Assembly (NCBI RefSeq): GCF_022179305.1
Contig: NZ_BPQP01000012.1
Span: forward strand, 1 to 59,004
Reading direction: 5' to 3'
Length of the DNA: 59,004 nt
DNA from: Methylobacterium iners
GTDB taxonomy: Bacteria > Pseudomonadota > Alphaproteobacteria > Rhizobiales > Beijerinckiaceae
A program made the translations under genes and the position numbers. The notes beneath the pieces are model-generated. The model saw only the letters and a program-made list of their open reading frames with translations, ran no database searches and was not told the DNA's origin. Every line of letters begins with the position of its first letter. Position 1 is the stretch's first letter. Below, piece by piece: positions 27,001 through 34,307 of this stretch.

Positions 27001-27146
27001 CCTCGACGGTGCTGAGCCTGCTCTTCGTGCCCGTCGCCTTCACCTTCATGGACGACCTGCGCGGTGTCCTGGGCCGGCCCTTGTCGCGCCTGACGACGCT
27101 GCAGGACGGCGATCGTGAGGAGCTTGGTGGAGAACCGAACCGATGA
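24024..27146 (+). CDS. RND efflux transporter (AcrB/MexB-like, HAE1 or heavy-metal-like)
   Basis: About 1040 residues with two repeats of one helix, a large periplasmic loop and five or six helices. N-terminal SSWSIRHPIPPIVLFVLMTV and PTVTVTVTQAGAAASEIETQ. TM4 carries the proton-relay aspartates in GILVDDAIVEIENIIRHGG. The second half contains MGIVTKNSILLVEYAVEEIR, a TM10 signature with the relay-type Lys. Loops carry VFVEFGAPPVGSTVNAAGSL. ATG 24024 is used; a TTG 15 bases upstream is less likely. It ends the operon TetR-SMR-MFP-RND. Likely substrates are toxic organic compounds; metal export cannot be excluded. Confidence 0.92.
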   Translation: MSGISSWSIRHPIPPIVLFVLMTVAGLVAFGRLPINANPNVDIPTVTVTVTQAGAAASEIETQVTRKIEGQIAAVANVKHVTSTIQTGVSTTTVEFQLGTPIDRAVTDVKDAVDRTRSDLPRTIDEPVVARLDAEGAAILTYAVAAPAMASQDLSWFIDDTLSRELRAIRGVGQILRKGGVDREIRIDLDADRLDALGLTASEVSLQLRATNLDVAAGRTEAGSREQAIRALGGVLTADALARTEIATPRAGSVRLGRIGTVSDGAGEARQIARLDGEPVIAFEVLRAKGSSEVAVAEAVEARLAEVVARNPGLKLTKIATTVADTLDSYHASIEELLIGAGLASVVVLIFLRSWRATLIAAIAMPLSLVPTFAAMLAFGFSLNVISLLGLTLVVGILVDDAIVEIENIIRHGGMGKRPYRAALDASDEIGLAVVATTMAIVVVFLPVSAMGGVAGQYFRQFGVTVAVAVFCSLLVARLLTPLIAAYFLEPQAEHGGEGAILRLYRRLLGLCLDHRWVSLTVAGAIFAGSVVLAGYIPAGFLPRSDKAQTTLSLELPPGATLGRAERTADALTRALKGHPAVRSVFVEFGAPPVGSTVNAAGSLTQGSATVVLKPQSERGRNAVGGSLSLQDFQTSIRPMLVGIPDLRVAFPNDQRARDVSVLFVGGDPAELTRAAETLAAQMGALPMLASVRSTAPLPRAEVQIRPKDDEMARLGISVDALAAALRVATQGDLDQSLARFSAGTRQVPIRVRLKDAARDDIAVLRNLKVAGSSGAPVPLRLIADVELGSGEGSIERFDRERRVAVEADLVGGTTLGQALAAVQALPGYTNLPTGVRIPLYGDAESMAETFSEFALAMGAGLLLIYVVLVLLFRDVLQPITIMTALPLSLSGAFGALLLTGMALDVLSLIGLLMLMGIVTKNSILLVEYAVEEIRAGVGRRDALLDAGVKRARPIVMTTVAMVAGMMVPALGFGAGSELRAPMAVVVIGGLLTSTVLSLLFVPVAFTFMDDLRGVLGRPLSRLTTLQDGDREELGGEPNR

Positions 27147-27768
27147 ACCACTTCATAGCACGGTTGATCGAATTGGCCGACCGCCGGTCGTACGCGCGAG
27201 GCACTGCGCCTTCGTTCGGATACTACGCGGGAACTCAAACCCGGTACGAGTCAGGTAACGCGTCCTCGATGGGGACGCGTGCGATCACGACTACGGCTCT
27301 TGTCGAATGGGCCCGTGAGGATCGTATCCTCTCAGCGAAGGCGGTCGGATCGGTTCGCCATATGATTGCGGCCACACGTGTCGAAGTTCCCGATCGCTGT
27401 GATCACCCGCGCCGACCAAGCCGCCGGTTCGCTTCGCCGAGCTGATTACCCGACACCTGGCGAGCGTCTGAAGCTGGCACCTGGCAAATGGCGGATGTTC
27501 CGAGTCCCAGCTTTCCTGTCACCACGATGCTGAGAGGGTGTCTGTCGGCTCGGCGGCATTCCTGCCCGCCGCGCCGGTTCATCAGGACAGCGCTTGGGCC
27601 CTCGCTTTCTTAAAGCGGAACCCAGGAACCGCCTCACCTTTCGTGCCATCTCGCCACGGCAATCGAGGACGCGGCGCGCATCCGAAGGTGATCGAGATGC
27701 GCCGATCGGCGGCGCGACTCCTCGGCACGGCGCGTTTGAAATCAAGTGCGCCATTGAGTTGGGATGAA
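27147..27768. other. Intergenic region after the efflux operon
   Basis: A perfect 8-bp stem (ACGCGTCC at 27258-27265 and GGACGCGT at 27273-27280, 7-nt loop) stands about 110 bases past the RND stop and may help termination, without a T-run. A 100-codon frame overlapping the RND stop (27143-27445) has no recognisable content and is not accepted as a gene. The last 230 bases should hold the promoter of the next gene. Confidence 0.4.
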
Positions 27769-28443
27769 ATGGACGCGCCTCTCCTCGTATCGCTGATTGG
27801 CTTGGCGCTTCTCGACAGCCTCAATCCGTTCACTGTCGCGGCCCAGGCCTATCTGCTCGGCACCCGCGATCCGATGCCCCGCTCAATTGCGTTCCTGCTG
27901 GGCACATTCGCAGCCTACTTCCTCGGGGGCGTTCTCCTCCTCGAAGGATTATCGCTGTTCCTCGAATGCCTTTGGCCTGTCATGCCGCGTTGGGCGGTGG
28001 GAGCCGGCGAGATGACCCTCGGCTTGGCGGCGGCCGTATTGGCGATCACGATGAGCCGCCAGGCCAGCAGGGGCGAGGCATTCACACTTCCGTCGAACCT
28101 CGGCGTTCTGGCGACGCTGTTGTTCGCGGTCGCCTCGACCCTGAGCGACATGGCGACCGCTTTGCCGTACTTCGGCGCGGCAACGCAGATCGCCGCGGCG
28201 GAGTTAGGGTTTGTCGGCCGATGGTTGCTGCTTGCGCTTTACAATCTGATCTACTGCGCGCCGTTGATCGGCCTCATCGTTGCTCGTGCGGTGATGTCGT
28301 CCGAACGCAGCGACGTACTGTTCGGCCGATTGCGGAGGTTTATCGACTGGGCGTTCGCGAAGCTACTTCCGTCCGCCCTGGCTTTGATCGCCATTACTTT
28401 TCTCATTGACGGCGGTCGCCGGATATACCGACTGTCCTCTTAG
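27769..28443 (+). CDS. GAP-family (Sap/LysE superfamily) membrane protein
   Basis: The 224-residue product has six hydrophobic segments: LLVSLIGLALLDSLNPFTVA, SIAFLLGTFAAYFLGGVLLL, MTLGLAAAVLAITMSRQAS, LATLLFAVASTLSDMATALP, LLLALYNLIYCAPLIGLIVA and LLPSALALIAITFLIDGGRR. The opening LLDSLNP (conserved Asp/Asn-Pro) and YNLIYCAPLIG motifs are those of the GAP/Sap family of the LysE superfamily, linked in mycobacteria to glycopeptidolipid export. The substrate here is unknown. Start at ATG 27769 (MDAPLL). It stands alone on the plus strand; the tail overlaps a weak opposite frame. Confidence 0.75.
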   Translation: MDAPLLVSLIGLALLDSLNPFTVAAQAYLLGTRDPMPRSIAFLLGTFAAYFLGGVLLLEGLSLFLECLWPVMPRWAVGAGEMTLGLAAAVLAITMSRQASRGEAFTLPSNLGVLATLLFAVASTLSDMATALPYFGAATQIAAAELGFVGRWLLLALYNLIYCAPLIGLIVARAVMSSERSDVLFGRLRRFIDWAFAKLLPSALALIAITFLIDGGRRIYRLSS

Positions 28444-28680
28444 GCTTTGTTGATCAACCCTGTTCAACCGGGCCTCGAAGGGCTCGGTACGCCAACGGTG
28501 TGAGCCTGAAGGCTCGCGCGGGCCGGTCAAGGCACCTGAAGGTCGTCTCGGGTAGTTCTTGAAGGGCAGCAAGGCCTCGAAGTGCGGAGGCATGAACAAC
28601 ACTTTGTAGGTGAGTACGCTCAATTTCCCGACGCCATGCAACGCGATCCAGCCGGTCAAATCGTGCGTGAAATAGCTCAT
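28363..28680 (-). CDS. Doubtful small protein coupled to the SRPBCC gene
   Basis: The frame starts with ATGA overlapping the stop of the SRPBCC gene and begins MSYFTHDLTGWIALHGVGKL, a plausible beginning, but becomes low-complexity basic sequence after about 45 residues and its last 80 bases run antisense through the end of the GAP-family gene. The coupling supports translation of at least the start; it may be a degraded gene. I do not recognise a family. Confidence 0.25.
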   Translation of the reverse strand: MSYFTHDLTGWIALHGVGKLSVLTYKVLFMPPHFEALLPFKNYPRRPSGALTGPREPSGSHRWRTEPFEARLNRVDQQSLRGQSVYPATAVNEKSNGDQSQGGRK

Positions 28681-29279
28681 GCCGCAAGCTTGTTGTGCTC
28701 GTAAGGATTAACGCCCCGAGGCGGCCGGCCGACAACCCGCCCGTTGTTGTCCCGGTGCGGCGGCTCGGAGAATGCCCTCAAGCCAGCAAGGTCCTTGCGA
28801 TGCATCTCCCGTGTCCACTTCGACAGGCCTGCGAACTTCCAGATCGCGTTGAACGGACGCGGCAGCTCGTTGACGAAGTGCGCCAAGACCTGCGTGCGAT
28901 GCTCAGTGAGGGCACGCAGTTCGAATGTCAGCTCGGGCCGATGCGGGGGACCGGGACCGTGAAGGACCAGCGCAACCTCCTGATCCTCCTTCAAGCTGAC
29001 GACCTCCTGGTAGCCGACGCGCTTGCCTTTCGTGAAGAAGGCCGTCTTCGCCCCGATCTGTCCATCTGCACCTTCGACCGTACAGGTGGACTTCGTCTCC
29101 TTTGGCCATGCCGACCAGCGCATCAGATGCTCCTGGATCCGGATGTCGTCATATACGTCGCGGATAGGGGCCTCGACGATGATTTCTTCCGTGTAGGCGA
29201 CGCGAACAGGAGCAAGAGCCGACAGCACGGCAATCAGGGTGACAAGGATCATAAATCCGTAGATTGCGGTCTCCAGCAT
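28677..29279 (-). CDS. SRPBCC (polyketide cyclase-like) protein with N-terminal membrane anchor
   Basis: The 200-residue product begins with a membrane helix (AIYGFMILVTLIAVLSALAP). From residue 30 it follows the START/SRPBCC fold: YTEEIIVEAPIRDVYDDIRI, RWSAWPKETKSTCTVEG, GAKTAFFTKGKRVGYQEVVS, LTFELRALTEHRTQVLAHFV. This helix-grip fold binds hydrophobic ligands. No catalytic residues can be assigned. It is divergent from a MarR gene with a palindromic operator between them, a common regulator-target arrangement, so it probably responds to a small hydrophobic or toxic compound. Confidence 0.8.
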   Translation of the reverse strand: MLETAIYGFMILVTLIAVLSALAPVRVAYTEEIIVEAPIRDVYDDIRIQEHLMRWSAWPKETKSTCTVEGADGQIGAKTAFFTKGKRVGYQEVVSLKEDQEVALVLHGPGPPHRPELTFELRALTEHRTQVLAHFVNELPRPFNAIWKFAGLSKWTREMHRKDLAGLRAFSEPPHRDNNGRVVGRPPRGVNPYEHNKLAA

Positions 29280-29334
29280 GATCTTTCCTCAGTCCTTGCA
29301 CAGAAGGGCAAGCTGAAGGATGACTGTCATCAAA

Positions 29335-29353
29335 TAACTTGATTGTCAAGTTA
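29335..29353. promoter_or_regulatory. Perfect 19-bp inverted repeat, MarR-type operator
   Basis: TAACTTGATTGTCAAGTTA consists of two 8-bp arms around TTG. It lies 12 bases before the MarR start and 55 bases before the divergent SRPBCC start, so binding would block both promoters. The size and symmetry are typical of MarR-family sites, and TAACTTG resembles the spacer motif of known targets. Strong candidate. Confidence 0.75.
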
Positions 29354-29365
29354 CATGGAGGTAGA

Positions 29366-29818
29366 ATGTCTCCCCATGCGCGACCGGCGCACCCTCAGGA
29401 CCTCGTGGCCGCTTGCCGACGGCTCTACAAATCAATTGATCGGATTGACGCAAAGGCGGCGGCTATCGCTGGCGTCAGTCGCAATGACCTGCGCTGCCTG
29501 AACATGCTGGCTGAAGGCGCGACCCGCCCCAGTGTGATCGCCGCTGAACTGGGTCTGACGACAGGCTCAGTCACAGCGCTCCTGGACCGGCTCGAAAAAG
29601 CCAATCTGGCTAAGCGGGCGCGCGACCCTGCGGACCGAAGAGGTGTGACCGTCCACCCCACAGAACAGCTGTTCCAGACGCTCGGGCCCCTCTACCTCAG
29701 TGTGGCTGCCGAAATCGAACGGATCGCCGAGACTTACGGGGCGGTAGAGCGTTCAGCTGCGGTGAAGCACCTGAACGATGCTTCTTCTGCGTACGAGTTT
29801 GCCTTGGCTCCGGGATAA
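29366..29818 (+). CDS. MarR-family transcriptional regulator
   Basis: 150 residues. The winged-helix core reads SRNDLRCLNMLAEGATRPSV, then IAAELGLTTGSVTALLDRLE and AKRARDPADRRGVTVHPTEQ, the conserved recognition helix and DxRD-type wing (RDPADRRG). The first helix (LVAACRRLYKSIDRIDAKAA) and last helices would form the dimer. The ATG at 29366 (MSPHARP) follows GGAGGT. It likely represses itself and the divergent SRPBCC gene through the 19-bp palindrome at 29335. Confidence 0.88.
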   Translation: MSPHARPAHPQDLVAACRRLYKSIDRIDAKAAAIAGVSRNDLRCLNMLAEGATRPSVIAAELGLTTGSVTALLDRLEKANLAKRARDPADRRGVTVHPTEQLFQTLGPLYLSVAAEIERIAETYGAVERSAAVKHLNDASSAYEFALAPG

Positions 29819-30342
29819 GCTCTGCTCTTGGTGCATAGTCCTTGAGTTCTGGGGCGAAATCTTAAGATCAGAAGCTCATCGAACCTCCCGCAAATCGAGG
29901 GTAGAAATCCACTCTCTCCGATCATTCGAAGGCGTTCGGTCAGGCTGCCGAAAAGCAGATCCTTTGAAGGCGCGACAGGGCTCGACACTGAAAGATCACC
30001 TACCTGCAAGTGAATGTCCGCTTCAGGGTGGTGGGTCAATGTCTGCTCACAACCCTTGTCGGACCTTCAGAGCGTCTGCTTCTGGGCAGTCTGATAGAAC
30101 GAACGCGTATGATCGCGATGGGTGGAAAGCTGCCCATCTGCTTCCGGGCAGGTGAGGGATTCGAAGGCACTGACGGCCTTCAAGTTACAATCAACTCCAT
30201 CTAGAACATTCTAAGGTCTCACGGACTTCAGATATCGCGAAACGAGGTGTCTATCCGGTCAATAGCTGCTTCGGGATGCTTCTACAGCGCATCCTTCGCA
30301 GCATAGTGATCGAGCCTGCCGCCACGCCACGGGATCAAACAC
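29819..30342. repeat. Intergenic region with dispersed repeats
   Basis: No supported gene. At 30010-30155 it holds repeat copies: AATGTCCGCTTCAGGGTGG, AACCCTTGTCGGACCTTCAG, AGAGCGTCTGCTTCTGGGCA and ATCTGCTTCCGGGCAGGTG. The block ending in GGCAGTCTGATAGAAC is nearly the same as the one flanking the MITE copy at 46042-46085, which shows that this is one family. Between 29850 and 29990 more degenerate copies may lie. Confidence 0.6.
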
Positions 30343-30603
30343 CTAGTTCGGCATCTCTCCGAGGATCTCGCCGGTCTTCGGATCAACTTCGAACTTCATC
30401 TTCTGTCCCTCCTTGATGCCCTCGCCGTCCCAGTGACCGTCATCCGCCTCGATCTTCGTGATCGACGTATAACCTGAGGCCACCAGCTTCATCTTGACCT
30501 GCTCCGCGGTCATCCAATCAGCTCCCGGCTGGTCGGCAAACGAGCTTACAGGCAAGCTTCCCAACAGAGCGGCAGCCACAGCGAGCATGTAAATCTTCTT
30601 CAC
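30343..30603 (-). CDS. PepSY-domain secreted protein
   Basis: The 86-residue protein starts at GTG 30603, with GGAGA about ten bases upstream. A signal peptide (KIYMLAVAAALLGSLPVSSF, cleaved after FAD) precedes a single PepSY fold: MTAEQVKMKLVASGYTSITK, IEADDGHWDGEGIKEGQKMK and FEVDPKTGEILGEMPN. PepSY domains can inhibit or stabilise proteases or sit in membrane complexes; single short secreted ones are common in Rhizobiales with unknown role. It stands alone upstream of the phosphatase promoter, on the opposite strand. Confidence 0.8.
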   Translation of the reverse strand: MKKIYMLAVAAALLGSLPVSSFADQPGADWMTAEQVKMKLVASGYTSITKIEADDGHWDGEGIKEGQKMKFEVDPKTGEILGEMPN

Positions 30604-30741
30604 GAGGTTGGTCTCCGAAGTGTGGGCACCCGCTCACCTAGAGCGCGCCACGGCCCTCCACCACCTCTCTGTTCAGGTGCATAATCCGTTGCAGGAAGAC
30701 GTCATCCCGTCCCGATCACGGTCGTAAACGGCAGCGCTAGT

Positions 30742-30756
30742 TTAGAGGGCCTCTAA
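30742..30756. promoter_or_regulatory. Short inverted repeat upstream of the phosphatase gene
   Basis: TTAGAGGGCCTCTAA, 7-bp arms with one base between, is a protein-site-like palindrome. It is next to the candidate Pho box and 85 bases before the ATG. Function unknown. Confidence 0.4.
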
Positions 30757-30773
30757 GGTCATCAAACTGTCGT
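30756..30773 (+). promoter_or_regulatory. Candidate Pho box (PhoB site)
   Basis: AGGTCATCAAACTGTCGT contains two 7-base units spaced by 11 bases, AGGTCAT and CTGTCGT, matching the PhoB unit CTGTCAT at five and six of seven positions. It precedes a PhoX-like phosphatase gene, which is what phosphate-starvation control would predict. Candidate. Confidence 0.5.
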
Positions 30774-30840
30774 TTAACCCTTTGTACACCGGGGCGCGCA
30801 CCGGGAGCCGGTGCCTTGCGCTGAGCGCCCGGAGTTCCCC

Positions 30841-33825
30841 ATGATCGGCCCCTCCACCACCCAGTCGCCCTACCTCGTCGGGACCGCTAACAACGTCACC
30901 TTCACCTCGATCCTGAGCGCCGGTGATGTGGTGGCCGGCTCGACCACGGTGAACGGGACGCCCTACCGCATGGTCGGCATCCCCGACGGGCTCGGCGCCT
31001 TCGACAATGGCGACGGCACCTTCACTGTCCTGATGAACCACGAGATTGGCGCGACTGCCGGCACCGTGCGCGCGCACGGCTCGACGGGGGCCTTCGTCTC
31101 CCGCCTCGTGATTGACTCATCGACGTATCAGGTCCGCTCGGCGAGCGATCTCGCGCAGACGGTCTTCACCTTCAACGACGCCGCCGGCACCTACGTGCAA
31201 GGCACCACGGCCTTCGGTCGGCTGTGCTCGGCCGACCTCGCCGACGTCTCGGCCTACTTCGATGCGGCGACCGGCCTCGGCACGCAGAACCGGCTCTTCC
31301 TGACGGGTGAGGAAGTCGGTCCCGAAGGCCGTGCCTTCGCCTTCGTCGCCAGCGGCCCCAGCGCCGGCCAGGTCTATGAGCTCCCGCGTCTCGGCCTGTT
31401 CTCCTGGGAGAACGCAGTCGCCAGTCCGACCTCCGGCCCACGCACCGTCGTGATAGGCACCGACGACGCCACGCCGGGACAGGTCTACCTCTACGTCGGC
31501 AACCGTCAGGCGACGGGCAACGACGTCGAGCGCGCCGGCCTGACCAACGGCGCGCTCTACGGCATCCGAGTGCCCGCCTTCGCAAACGAGACAAACGCCA
31601 CGACCGTGGGCGCTGCCGGCACGCCCTTCGTGCTGCAGGAGATGGGACCGAACGGCGACGTCACGCGCCTGACCGGCGCGCAGCTCCAGGCCGAGAGCAC
31701 CGCCGAGGGCGTGACCGAGTTCCTGCGCCCTGAGGACGGCGCCTGGGACACGGTCAACCCGAACCGCTTCTACTTCGTGACGACCAACAACCCGACGAGC
31801 CCCTCCCGGCTCTGGGCCCTCGACTTCACCGACGTGCAGCGGCCTGAGCTCGGCGGCACGGTGCGGTTGCTGCTCGACGGCACTGAGGGCCAGGTCATGC
31901 TCGACAACATGACCGTGACCGATGAGGGCCGGGTGATCCTGCAGGAAGATCCGGGCAACAACGCCCGCCTGGCGCGGGTCTACGAGTACAATCCCGTCAC
32001 CGACACGCTGACCCAGCTCGCCGAGCACGACCCGGCCCGCTTCAGCGCACCGGTCGCGCCCTTCACCCGCGACGAGGAGTCTTCGGGCGTCATCGACGTC
32101 ACCGACATCCTCGCCCGGCCCGGCGAGCAGGTGCTGCTGCTCGACGTCCAGGCGCACTATCCCTTCGGCCAACCCGAGATCGTCGAGGGCGGCCAACTCC
32201 TTGCGATGACGATCGATCGTCGGCTCTCCGGTACGTCGGGCAACGACACCCTGGCCGGCACGGCGATCAACGACCTGATCGAGGGTGGGGCGGGCAACGA
32301 CACCATCACCGGTGGGGCCGGCAACGACACGGCGAACTTCAACGTCTCGCTGGACGGCACCGACACCACCGACCTCGGCGCCGGCTCCGACCTCGTCAAC
32401 GTCTCGGCGGCGACGGCTACCAGCCAGATCCGCCTCAGCTTCGTCTCGGCCCAGGTCGGCAACGGCAGCGCCAACGATGCGGCCGGACCGGCGCCGCAGG
32501 ACGGCGGCCTTGCCGTCCGGCTGCAGGCGGAGGGGGCGAACGACGCCCTCACGGGTGCGGTCAGCCGCTTCGACGACGAAGGCATGACCTTTGTCGCCGA
32601 CCGGCCCGGCCTCACCTTCGACGTGCGTGATCTGCTTGCCGGCACCCAGCGCGGCGACGCTTTCGAGGTCGTGACGCTCGGCACCTCAGGTGCCGACACG
32701 CTCACGGCCGTGCAGGGCGGGCGCTCGTACTACTTCAATGCCGGCATGGGCAACGACAGCGTCACGGGTGGTCTGGCCAACGACTTCCTCGTCGGCGGCG
32801 GCGGCAACGACACGCTCTCGGGCGGGGCGGGCAACGATAGCTTCATCGGGGGTGCCGGCAACGACAGCTTCATCGGGGGTGCGGGGACCGACCGCGCGAT
32901 CTTCAGCTTCGGGCTATCGGCCGCGACCGTCGGTGCCGCGGCCAAAGGTGCCACGACAATCACCGGACCCGAGGGTACGGACACCTTCCGCGGCATCGAG
33001 GAGTTTCAGTTCAGCGACCGCACGATCAACAATGCCGACGGTGCGCCGCTCGTCGACGATCTGTTCTACCTCGCCAACAACCGCGACGTGGCGGCCTCCG
33101 GTCGGGACGCGGACGCGCATTACGCCGAATTCGGCTTCCGCGAGGGTCGCGACCCCAACGCCTTCTTCTCGACGGACGGCTACCTCGCGGCCAACCCGGA
33201 CGTGCGTGCAGCCGGCCTCAATCCGCTCACCCACTACGACACGAACGGCTTCCGCGAGGGCCGCGATCCGGGGGCGAACTTCGACAACGAGTTCTACTAC
33301 GCGCGCAACGCCGATGTCCGCGCGGCCGGCGTCGACCCGTTGCGCCACTACCTTGAGTTCGGTCAGGCCGAGGGGCGGACGATCAACGAAGCGGTGGGTC
33401 GGTCCGCCGACATCGGCGCGGCGCGTGGCTTCGATGCCGAGTTCTACCTGCTGAGCAACCCGGACGTGGCGGACGCGGCCATAGCTGCCGGCGGCGACAG
33501 CTACGCCTTTGCCCGCCAGCACTTCACCAACTTCGGGGCCCGCGAGGGCCGGGACGCCAACGCGATCTTCGACACGGATGCCTATCTTGCCGCCTATGCG
33601 GATGTGCGAGCGTCCGGCATCAACCCACTGACGCACTACACCCAGTTCGGCTTTCGCGAGGGGCGTGATCCGTCGGTGGAGTTCGACACCACGGCGTACC
33701 TGGCGGCCAACGCCGATGTGCGGGCGGCGGGCATCGATCCCATGACCCACTATCTGCAGTTCGGCCTCTACGAGGGACGCTCGGCGCAGGGCGACACGAC
33801 CTTTGGTGCAGGCAACATCGGGTAA
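30841..33825 (+). CDS. PhoX-like (DUF839) alkaline phosphatase with RTX and YLAxNPDV repeats
   Basis: 994 residues from ATG 30841 (GGAG six bases upstream). Residues ~1-455 resemble PhoX/DUF839 Ca2+-dependent phosphatases, which free phosphate from organic esters: SPYLVGTANNVTFTSILSAG, YRMVGIPDGLGAFDNGDGTF, LMNHEIG then VRAHGSTGAFVSRLVID, LTGEEVGPEGRAFAF and GNRQATGNDVERAGLTNG. Residues ~460-500 and 635-684 are calcium-binding RTX nonapeptides (GGAGNDTITGGAGND). Residues ~740-985 are about six repeats of the type FYLANNRDV, HYxEFGFREGRDPNA, the same type as in the RTX adhesin. No N-terminal signal; a C-terminal type I secretion signal is expected. The exporter is not in the window. A likely secreted, calcium-dependent phosphatase controlled by phosphate. 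Confidence 0.85.
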   Translation: MIGPSTTQSPYLVGTANNVTFTSILSAGDVVAGSTTVNGTPYRMVGIPDGLGAFDNGDGTFTVLMNHEIGATAGTVRAHGSTGAFVSRLVIDSSTYQVRSASDLAQTVFTFNDAAGTYVQGTTAFGRLCSADLADVSAYFDAATGLGTQNRLFLTGEEVGPEGRAFAFVASGPSAGQVYELPRLGLFSWENAVASPTSGPRTVVIGTDDATPGQVYLYVGNRQATGNDVERAGLTNGALYGIRVPAFANETNATTVGAAGTPFVLQEMGPNGDVTRLTGAQLQAESTAEGVTEFLRPEDGAWDTVNPNRFYFVTTNNPTSPSRLWALDFTDVQRPELGGTVRLLLDGTEGQVMLDNMTVTDEGRVILQEDPGNNARLARVYEYNPVTDTLTQLAEHDPARFSAPVAPFTRDEESSGVIDVTDILARPGEQVLLLDVQAHYPFGQPEIVEGGQLLAMTIDRRLSGTSGNDTLAGTAINDLIEGGAGNDTITGGAGNDTANFNVSLDGTDTTDLGAGSDLVNVSAATATSQIRLSFVSAQVGNGSANDAAGPAPQDGGLAVRLQAEGANDALTGAVSRFDDEGMTFVADRPGLTFDVRDLLAGTQRGDAFEVVTLGTSGADTLTAVQGGRSYYFNAGMGNDSVTGGLANDFLVGGGGNDTLSGGAGNDSFIGGAGNDSFIGGAGTDRAIFSFGLSAATVGAAAKGATTITGPEGTDTFRGIEEFQFSDRTINNADGAPLVDDLFYLANNRDVAASGRDADAHYAEFGFREGRDPNAFFSTDGYLAANPDVRAAGLNPLTHYDTNGFREGRDPGANFDNEFYYARNADVRAAGVDPLRHYLEFGQAEGRTINEAVGRSADIGAARGFDAEFYLLSNPDVADAAIAAGGDSYAFARQHFTNFGAREGRDANAIFDTDAYLAAYADVRASGINPLTHYTQFGFREGRDPSVEFDTTAYLAANADVRAAGIDPMTHYLQFGLYEGRSAQGDTTFGAGNIG

Positions 33826-33841
33826 TCTTTAGCGGAAAAAG

Positions 33842-33870
33842 ACTCAACCGGAGCATGGCTCCGGTTGAGT
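33842..33870. terminator. Strong 13-bp hairpin after the phosphatase gene
   Basis: ACTCAACCGGAGC, a three-base loop and GCTCCGGTTGAGT form a perfect 13-bp stem 17 bases after the stop. An A-run precedes the stem, so the T-run (CTTTTTCC) exists on the minus strand; on the plus strand there is no clear T-run. It could terminate transcripts from either side. Confidence 0.65.
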
Positions 33871-34307
33871 GAGCTCTGGGAAACCTAAACGCCACGGAGG
33901 AGGCTGCGCAGCTAAGCTGTGTGCTGTGCCGGCATTTCCTAAGGCTCGCTTCTGAGAACTAAGCAGTCAAGGGAGAAGTCGTTGATCCGTGCTGTGCTCC
34001 CGATCTCCACGATTAGTCTGCCAGCTCGCCCCCTTTGACGTCAAACCTTCGATCTTCCGGTTGCCATAAATGTGGATGACTCTGCTATTGCTGGCTTATT
34101 GGACAGCCGGTCACTCCAATCTATGGCTGAGGAAGATGTGCAAGAGGACCATCTAAATTAGCCAGCGCGGATTGTTCGGACGCTCGCGGCCGACATGAAT
34201 GACGTGGTGTCGCCTGACGCTTTCCATGCAGCCGAACCAACTTCTCGCTTCGACCGTTGTAAGCTGCTCCTTGGCGGGACCTTCGAGCGGGTCGGAGGCG
34301 GAAACTT
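33871..34307. other. Intergenic region before kup
   Basis: No supported gene. The last 60 bases hold the kup translation signal GGAGGCGGAAACTT. No clear repeat copies beyond a degenerate CGGCATTTCC segment. Confidence 0.4.

Noticed and set aside
27143-27445. 100-codon frame overlapping the RND stop by ATGA
   Set aside because: The overlap is suggestive, but the sequence is low-information and basic at the end with no recognisable fold; kept only as a note.
28454-28735. 93-codon minus-strand frame near the SRPBCC gene
   Set aside because: Overlaps the SRPBCC gene in another frame and lacks a ribosome binding site.
29850-30155. Possible CRISPR-like repeat array
   Set aside because: Repeat units are irregular in length and orientation, without constant spacers; they belong to the dispersed repeat family.
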